Assembly: GCA_032871835.1 (NCBI GenBank) | Contig: CM065299.1 | Location: forward strand, 868,001-932,000 | Length of the DNA stretch: 64,000 nt | DNA from: Dipteronia dyeriana | Taxonomy: Eukaryota > Streptophyta > Magnoliopsida > Sapindales > Sapindaceae | Reading direction: 5' to 3' | Part shown: positions 57,912 to 64,000 of the stretch, piece by piece | Layout: each line of letters begins with the position of its first letter | Numbering within the stretch: position 1 is the stretch's first letter | Notes under the pieces: generated by a model | What the model was told of the DNA's origin: nothing | Seen by the model: the letters and a program-made list of their open reading frames with translations, nothing else | Database searches by the model: none | Position numbers and translations under genes: made by a program

Positions 57912-58680
57912 TGACAGTGATTGAATATTCTTTTGTATTTTCTTTTCTTTTCTTTTTGGAGAGCTGAAATCAAGGTTTGAATTATGTCACCACCGCATAA
58001 TATAATTTACTATTGAATGATACTCATTCAAACGGACAATAGCTCGGGTTAAAAAAAAGAAGAAGTTAGGATTCTATCTCAACTGTTCTATGCAAAGTAT
58101 TACATCAGTGATCAGCTTGACAGTGATTGAATATTCTTTGTATTTTTTTTTTCTTTTCATTTTGGAGGGCTGAAATCAAGGTTTGAATTACGTCACCACC
58201 ACCTAATATAATTCGAATGACACTCATTCGGATGCACAATGGTTCAGGTTAAAGTCGGACAATAGTTCGGGTTGGAATCGTATGTCGTAAAAAAACAAGT
58301 TAGGATTCTATCTTTAACTACTGAAGGTAAAGTATTATATTAGTGAGCTCCACTTGAATATTTACTTTTATAAGAGGGATGAGACATATCTAGATTAAAC
58401 ACTACAGTGATATTGACTCTTATAAAAAGGACGATACACGTTCGGATAATCGGATGGATAATAGCTCGGGTTGGAGTTGTATATGTTGTAATTAAATAAA
58501 ATAAAAAAGTTAGGATATCTTAATTGGTCTAGGTAAAGCATTACATAAGTGTGCTCAATTTGAATATCTGTTTTTACAAGAGGGATGAGACTTACGTAGA
58601 TCAAACATTACAATAACTAATGTGGACTCTTATAATGGGAATGATACCTGTGTAGTTCAAATATTATAAGGGGTCAAAAA
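57912..58680. repeat. Tandemly duplicated upstream region of the b561 gene
   Basis: 'TTGACAGTGATTGAATATTC' with the following 'GCTGAAATCAAGGTTTGAATT' and 'GTCACCACC' occurs at about 57911 and 58118, about 205 bp apart. A downstream sub-block ('AAGTTAGGATTCTATCT' ... 'AAAGTATTACAT') occurs three times (about 58064, 58301 and 58506). 'GACTCTTATAA' and 'AATAGCTCGGGTT' also recur. Non-coding, upstream of the minus-strand gene. Confidence 0.8.
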
Positions 58681-58737
58681 ATAAATAGCACTTTTTGGAG
58701 GTAGCATTTTAATGCTGTCAATGTTTTAATAATTTAT

Positions 58738-60080
58738 TTTTAAAAGACACCTATTATAGTGAACAGAAAAAAATACCCTCAATAGTTGTTCCACATCAGA
58801 TTTCTTTCATTTATTTTTACAGTGATAGTTTTAAAGTAGAGAGAGAAAATCTCGTTGAAACTCAGACAATCACTCGAAAGACGACGGAGTGGCGCTACGC
58901 AGACGTATTCGGGGGTCGAGCTGCGCCCCCGGAGCTTTTTTTAATTTGATCTGTTGTGTATTGACGAAGATGAATATCTTGGTTTTTTAGACTTTTGAAA
59001 CATTTCCGAGTTGTTTTTGTTAAAGGGATTGAGTTTTTTTTTAAGAGATCGAGCTTTTTTGTACATGATCGAGTTTTTTTTTTTAAGGAATCGAGTTTTT
59101 TTTGTTAAGGATCGAGCTTTTTTTTAACATAATCGAGTTTTTTTTGTAAGTGATCGAGTTTTTTTATGATGGATCGAGCTTTTTTTAAGAGGATCGAATT
59201 TTTTTGTATATGATCGAGCTTTTTTTGTACATGACCGAGTTTTTTTTTAAAGGATCGAGCTTTTTTTGTCAATGATCGAGTTTTTTTTTCAGGATCGAGC
59301 TTTTTTTTTTTACATAATCTAGTTTTTTTTGTAAGTGATCGAGCTTTTTTAAGATGGATCGAGCTTTTTTTTTAAGGGGATCGAGCTTTTTTTTAAGGGG
59401 ATCGAGCTTTTTGATCGAGCTTTTTTTTTACATGATCGAGCTTTTTTGTAAGGGATCCAGTTTTTTTATGAGGAATCGAGCTTTTTTTAAAGAAATCGAG
59501 CTTTTTTGTACATAATCGAGCTTTTTTTGTAATTGGTCGAGCTTTTTTTGTTAAGAATCGAGTTTTTTTTTCAACATGATCGAGCTTTTTTTTAAGAGAT
59601 CGAACTTTTTTTGTTAAGGATCGAGTTTTTTTTTTTAACATGATCGAGTTTTTTTTAAAAGGGTTGAGCTTTTTTTTAAAGAGATCGAGTTTTTTTATTA
59701 AGGGTTCAAGCTTTTTTCTTAGAGGTTTGAGCTTTTTTGCACAAGATTATAACTTGTTTGCAGCAGTTTAAAAATGTTTGTACCAATGTAAAAAAACTTA
59801 GACAAATTAAAAAAAAAATACTCAGACCAATTACAAAATAGCTCGTAAACATATCAAAAAAAGCTCGAACCAATGTAACAAAAATATACAATAGCTCGTA
59901 AACTTATCAAAAAAACTGGATATGTTTAGACAATTTGTAGATCGATTTTTAGACAAGTTTTTGAGAGAGAGAATTTATTACTTTCAGTTATCAAAATGTA
60001 GAAATGGAAGTACAAAGAGAATTAAAAATTGATTATTTAAGAGCAATATGGATAATTCACCATAATATGTGCATTTTAAA
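58738..60080. mobile_element. Probable terminal-inverted-repeat element carrying a minisatellite
   Basis: The left TTTAAAAGACACCTATTATA plus GTGAA matches the reverse complement of the right end, TTTAAAATGCACATATTATG plus GTGAA. The arms share AGAGAGAGA-type sequence further in. The upstream repeat pattern of the b561 gene seems to resume to the right of it (about 60160-60210, 'TTGACTCTAACAGG' and 'CAAACACTACAATGAC'), as expected if an element was inserted into that array. No transposase; class unresolved. Confidence 0.4.
59025..59725. repeat. GATCGAG-poly(T) minisatellite
   Basis: About 35 copies of a unit near 20 bp: GATCGAGCTTTTTTT or GATCGAGTTTTTTT plus a variable spacer such as GTACAT, AAGG, TAAGT or TTAAG. 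The lysine-rich ORF readable on the minus strand (59393-59641) is a by-product of this repeat, not a gene. Confidence 0.92.
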
Positions 60081-60084
60081 CTTA

Positions 60085-63000
60085 ACTTATTAAACCGGTG
60101 ACATCACTACAACTCATCAAAAAAAATGTGACATTTCTCACCATTTCCACATATTATAACAACATTGACTCTAACAGGAAGGTCGTGTCCTGTTTTGATC
60201 AAACACTACAATGACAAATCTTTTATATATATCAGAAATTATATTATCGGTTCGAACTAATATAAGATATATCAGTTTTAAATGCTTTGATTTAGTTATA
60301 TATACTTGTTAAAGTATCTTTTAAATATTTTGACTTGACTGTATACGTTTGTCAAAACATCTTTTAAATTTAATTGTCTACGATTATATTAGTTCGAACC
60401 TATATATATATAATATGTACAGATATTAGTTTTCACTATGATCGAGGACATAACTACTCTATTGAAACAACGAGAAAACAAAGAAGACATTAGCTTAGTG
60501 CCGGCTTAAAGAGAGGTTGTCATGTGGTAATGGTGGCGGCGATTCCCTAATGAGCGCAAAAATGGGATCTGATTATAATTCAGACAATTCACAAGAGTCT
60601 AATTAGCTCAAACCAAAAAAAAAAAAAAAACAGTTGACTTGTTCCAAATTTCAAGTCTTCACCCTATAACATTGTTAATAATTAACTAATTAAAATTGAC
60701 AGCACGTAACATGGTATATCACATTTTTTATTTTAAAATTTTGATATTCAAATGATGAAATTGTACACATCATCTCTTACTAAAGATGGTTGTGTCATGT
60801 GTATTTTACAAATATGTGTGAGAAGTTTTCTCCTAATTTATGAGAGTAACCCTTTCTCCGATTGTTAGAGTTGTATTCCATATATAACATTCTTCCAGAT
60901 AGTGGAAGTAGTATTCCGGACCGTACTCGTATAATTAATTAATTTTGTTAGATCCCGACAGTAGTTATATTTAAAAAAAAAATTATGAAATTGTGAGATG
61001 TATAAGGTTATATAAAAAAAATTATAAAATTGTGAGATGTATAAGGTTATAGACTATCCAAAACAAAATTAAAAAAAAAAAAAAAAAAAGGATTCAGACA
61101 TGCCATAGATCTACGAAAAACAATTAAATAAAAGTTAAAACATTTTTATTTGTTGAATATAACAAACTGACAATTGAGATCTAGGTTTTTGTATGTTAAA
61201 GTCTCCGTTTGAAATTAACAATTTGAGATTGATACGCAATTTGAATTTAATGTACAATTTGAAAATAATTCTTTTAACTAAAACTTAAACACCTTAATTT
61301 TAGAATTCAATAGAAGAAAATATGTACATCCACTCTTAGTTGAACGGTCATTTACTTTTCTCTTCATAATTATACGTAACAAGTATTCGAGTCACATTTA
61401 AAATATATATATATGGGGTTGTGGGTCTGCACGTTGTACAAACTCCGTGTTAGCTTTTAAATATGAAACACTTGATATATTGGAATAAATTAAGCAAATA
61501 TTGAAACTAAGGGAGAAAAATTAAGAATATCAAGGTTGAAGAAAGCTTTTCTTTACCAGAATTCGTGAGGACACGTTCAAGCCAAATCCTCTTTTGAGTT
61601 GCAATATTAGACTATAATATTAAACTAAATAAAAAATTGATAATAATTCTACTCTATGACCCAATCATACCCAACATTTTCACATGTTTTTTTTTACTCT
61701 AAGTTTACAACTTTAATTAGCTCAACTAATCTAATACTAATGATCCTTAATGTTTCTCGTGTTAAGTATACAAATACATTTCGTAGATTTGAAGTTTCAA
61801 GCATGATATAGATACTTGAATTTGATAGGGAAACATAGAGAAAAAAAGTAGATAGATACTTAAGTTTGATATAATTGAAAATTATGATTCTCTGTAACCT
61901 AATTTGGACTCTTAAAAACTTATGGATAATTGATCTCTCAAACTTACACAAGCTATAAAATTGTCTTTACGTTACTTATCGATACGATATATTAACTTTA
62001 ATACTCGTTTTTGCAAATGTTAATATAAAGCATTAAAAATTAAGTTTATACAAGGTCAAAAAAAAAGTATGTATATAAATGAATAAATTAAAAATTAATA
62101 ATGAACATGCTGGGTCAAATTTGATACAAAAATAAGATTGGACCAGATAATCAAATTGGGTCTTTGATGAGTCCATGACATGGTCAAAATTGATATCTAT
62201 GTTTACACCATATATTATTATATTATGGTAAATTTGTAAAGTAAAAAAAAAAAAAAAAAAAAAAAAATTGGTAGGGAAGTTTTGGTTAATTATGGTGTTG
62301 TGCTTTCCTGTGATGGCACGGTGACAAGACGATTATTGGTAGGGGCAAAACTAAACTAGCAAAATTTGAGAGATCAAATAGTAAGAATAATAGATTTAAG
62401 GGAACCAAATAATAAGTACAAATTTCTTAACTATAATTTTTTTTTTCTTTGGGCAGGACCCCCCCCTGGTTATTGGTAACATGTAGAATATAACAACATG
62501 TAGTTTACAATAAAATAGCAATGAATAAATAAAAGCTTTAATTAATGTTATTTACCATTTGATTATAAGTTTTAAACCAACACGTATTGAAAAAAATGGT
62601 ATGATATACTGTTTTAATTTATTATTTCCAAAATCTAAAAATAATCACACGGTTCAAAACTTGATTATCAAATACCGATACTTTTATCTAAACATTTTAT
62701 TCAAATTCGGAAATTGATTGACCGTGTTTCAAATTTGATTAAATTCCAAGAGCAATTTTGAAATATTCAAATTCATATATTTAAATCAATTTTTGTACAT
62801 AATTTTTTAATTAACTTGGTTATGCACGTCCCCTCAAATTTGATAGATGTATTTTGTAGCAACCAAAAAAAGCTAAATAAACCCATTTATTGAAAGCAGA
62901 AATCCATCATTGGTCTATGACTCGGAAAGAAAGCAGGGTCCATTTATGATACAATTACCATGATCCAAATGAAAGCCCAAGTTTCTGACCCAATCGGTGA

Positions 63001-63240
63001 AAGAAGTTTAAGTCAAACTTGGTAAAACAAGCCAAACCGCCACCATCACCGGTTAAGAGTCAATTGAATATTGTTTTAACTTTTCTTATAATCTTATATT
63101 AATTGAATAATCGGTTGTGAAGTTAATCGATTGATATTTAGTTATTGTACTTTTAAAACTAATATATAGTTCAAAAGCAGTATATATGTGTTTGAAAATT
63201 TTATTACTAAAGTACTGAGATTAGTTATAATGACTAAAAT
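60085..63240. other. AT-rich intergenic DNA, no gene seen
   Basis: About 3.1 kb with no recognisable ORF. Simple features include a two-copy repeat of about 42 bp at 60985-61055 ('aaattgtgagatgtataagg' twice), A-runs at 60617, 61072 and 62243, and TATATA near 61405. Confidence 0.55.
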
Positions 63241-63489
63241 ATGGGATTGACTATGTTACCGGGATTCTATTCCCAATAACATTACTTGGTCAAATAAACA
63301 CTATTTATCTGTTATGTGGTAGCCAAACTTTAATAATTAATAGGTAGTAACCTATTGCAACAGGTAATAACATTTAAAAATTATATTAAATTTTTAAAAA
63401 TGTTTTGAGAGTATTAAATTTATAAATATTTTTTATATTACGGATAAAAAAGAATAAAAATAAAAAACAACTTAACAATTAAATGTAGA

Positions 63490-64000
63490 AAATAACAATT
63501 AAGATGTAAATCTATTAATTATTCCAATATAAATATTACAAGTCAAGGTAATATTACAACTTTGACATTATATATACCCACAATTTCGTTATATGTTGTT
63601 ATTATGATGTAACATGTAACAATTTCATTTTAACTGTTTAAAAAAAAACAATTTCATTTCATTTTACTTATTGTGACGTTGATCATAACCATTGTAATGT
63701 ATATGTTATAAGTTAACTTAATGTTACAAGTAAAATGTTGAATTTACGATTATCACATAGTTATTAATCATTCAGACATAAAAGTTGCAAGTTAATGTAA
63801 TGTTGCAATTTCGACATTATAGTTACTTAAACTCATAATAGATATAACCACTCAAATGTAGTATATAACAAGTTCATTTTAACATTTAAAACTTTAATTC
63901 AAAACGTACCTAGTATGACGTAATCCTAACAACTCAAACATAAATATTACAAGTTGATGTAAAATTGTAAATTAAACGTTGGGTTTTCCTATTATGACGT
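63490..64000. repeat. Degenerate repeats at the right edge
   Basis: Blocks such as 'ATAAATATTACAAGTCAAGG', 'ATAAAAGTTGCAAGTTAATG' and 'ATAAATATTACAAGTTGATG' start near 63529, 63779 and 63941. Each is followed by a TAATATTACAACTTTGACATTATA-like block or a variant. 'ATGTAACA...TTTCATTTTAAC' also recurs (63608, 63860). The array continues past the window end. Confidence 0.6.

Noticed and set aside
59393..59641. Lysine-rich 82-codon ORF on the minus strand
   Set aside because: It is the reverse reading of the GATCGAG-T minisatellite and has no independent coding signal.
1..64000. CRISPR arrays, bacterial operons or phage-type systems
   Set aside because: No regularly spaced palindromic repeats with unique spacers, and the gene structure is eukaryotic throughout. 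The repeat arrays found are minisatellite or coding repeats without spacers.

Overview
This window is nuclear DNA from a flowering plant, most likely a eudicot. The evidence is AT-rich intergenic DNA, spliced genes with canonical GT-AG introns, and plant-specific families: a decayed F-box/FBD cluster, two NDR1/HIN1-like LEA_2 proteins, a DOMON-cytochrome b561 protein, an auxilin-like J-domain relic, a phloem-protein-2 relic and a group-I-like bZIP gene. Plant transposons of many classes are layered on these. I cannot name the species.

Layout. 1-10.7 kb is retrotransposon wreckage. It holds a copy of a dispersed repeat, a pol scrap with a related LTR, then a decayed Ty3/gypsy element on the minus strand. 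That element resembles the Tat lineage: it keeps gag, protease, RT and part of RNase H, has lost integrase, and carries an opposite-strand extra ORF before its 3' LTR. 10.7-16.6 kb holds three F-box/FBD pseudogenes. The third is split by a 1,952-bp PIF/Harbinger-type element with TTA target duplications; its reading frame resumes on the far side. 16.6-25 kb holds two intact, divergently oriented NHL-type LEA_2 genes (17561-18310 minus; 23166-24152 plus) separated by small inverted-repeat elements and tRNA-derived SINE-like copies. 25.5-41.3 kb is a second decayed F-box cluster. It includes a foldback insertion, a 306-bp element with perfect 8-bp target duplications, a dispersed repeat family, a 0.7-kb segmental duplication, a 5'-truncated auxilin-like pseudogene and a phloem-protein-2 relic.

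42.4-53.5 kb is one minus-strand bZIP gene. Six exons join into a 538-residue frame. Its basic region lacks the invariant Asn, and its C-terminal tail is an array of about 13 copies of a 20-residue unit, cut short by a 4-bp insertion. Its fourth intron contains an 8,156-bp Tekay/Del-like chromovirus (LTRs, PBS, PPT, 5-bp target duplication CTTGA), antisense to the gene and 42 bp from a splice acceptor. 54.9-57.8 kb is an apparently intact four-exon DOMON-cytochrome b561 gene, with tandem repeats in its last intron and upstream of its start. 58-64 kb is repeats and AT-rich DNA, including a minisatellite built on GATCGAG plus a T run, inside a probable terminal-inverted-repeat element.

The probably functional genes are the two LEA_2 genes, the cytochrome b561 gene and perhaps the bZIP gene. 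They are unrelated in role and do not form a pathway. The most unusual locus is the bZIP gene.
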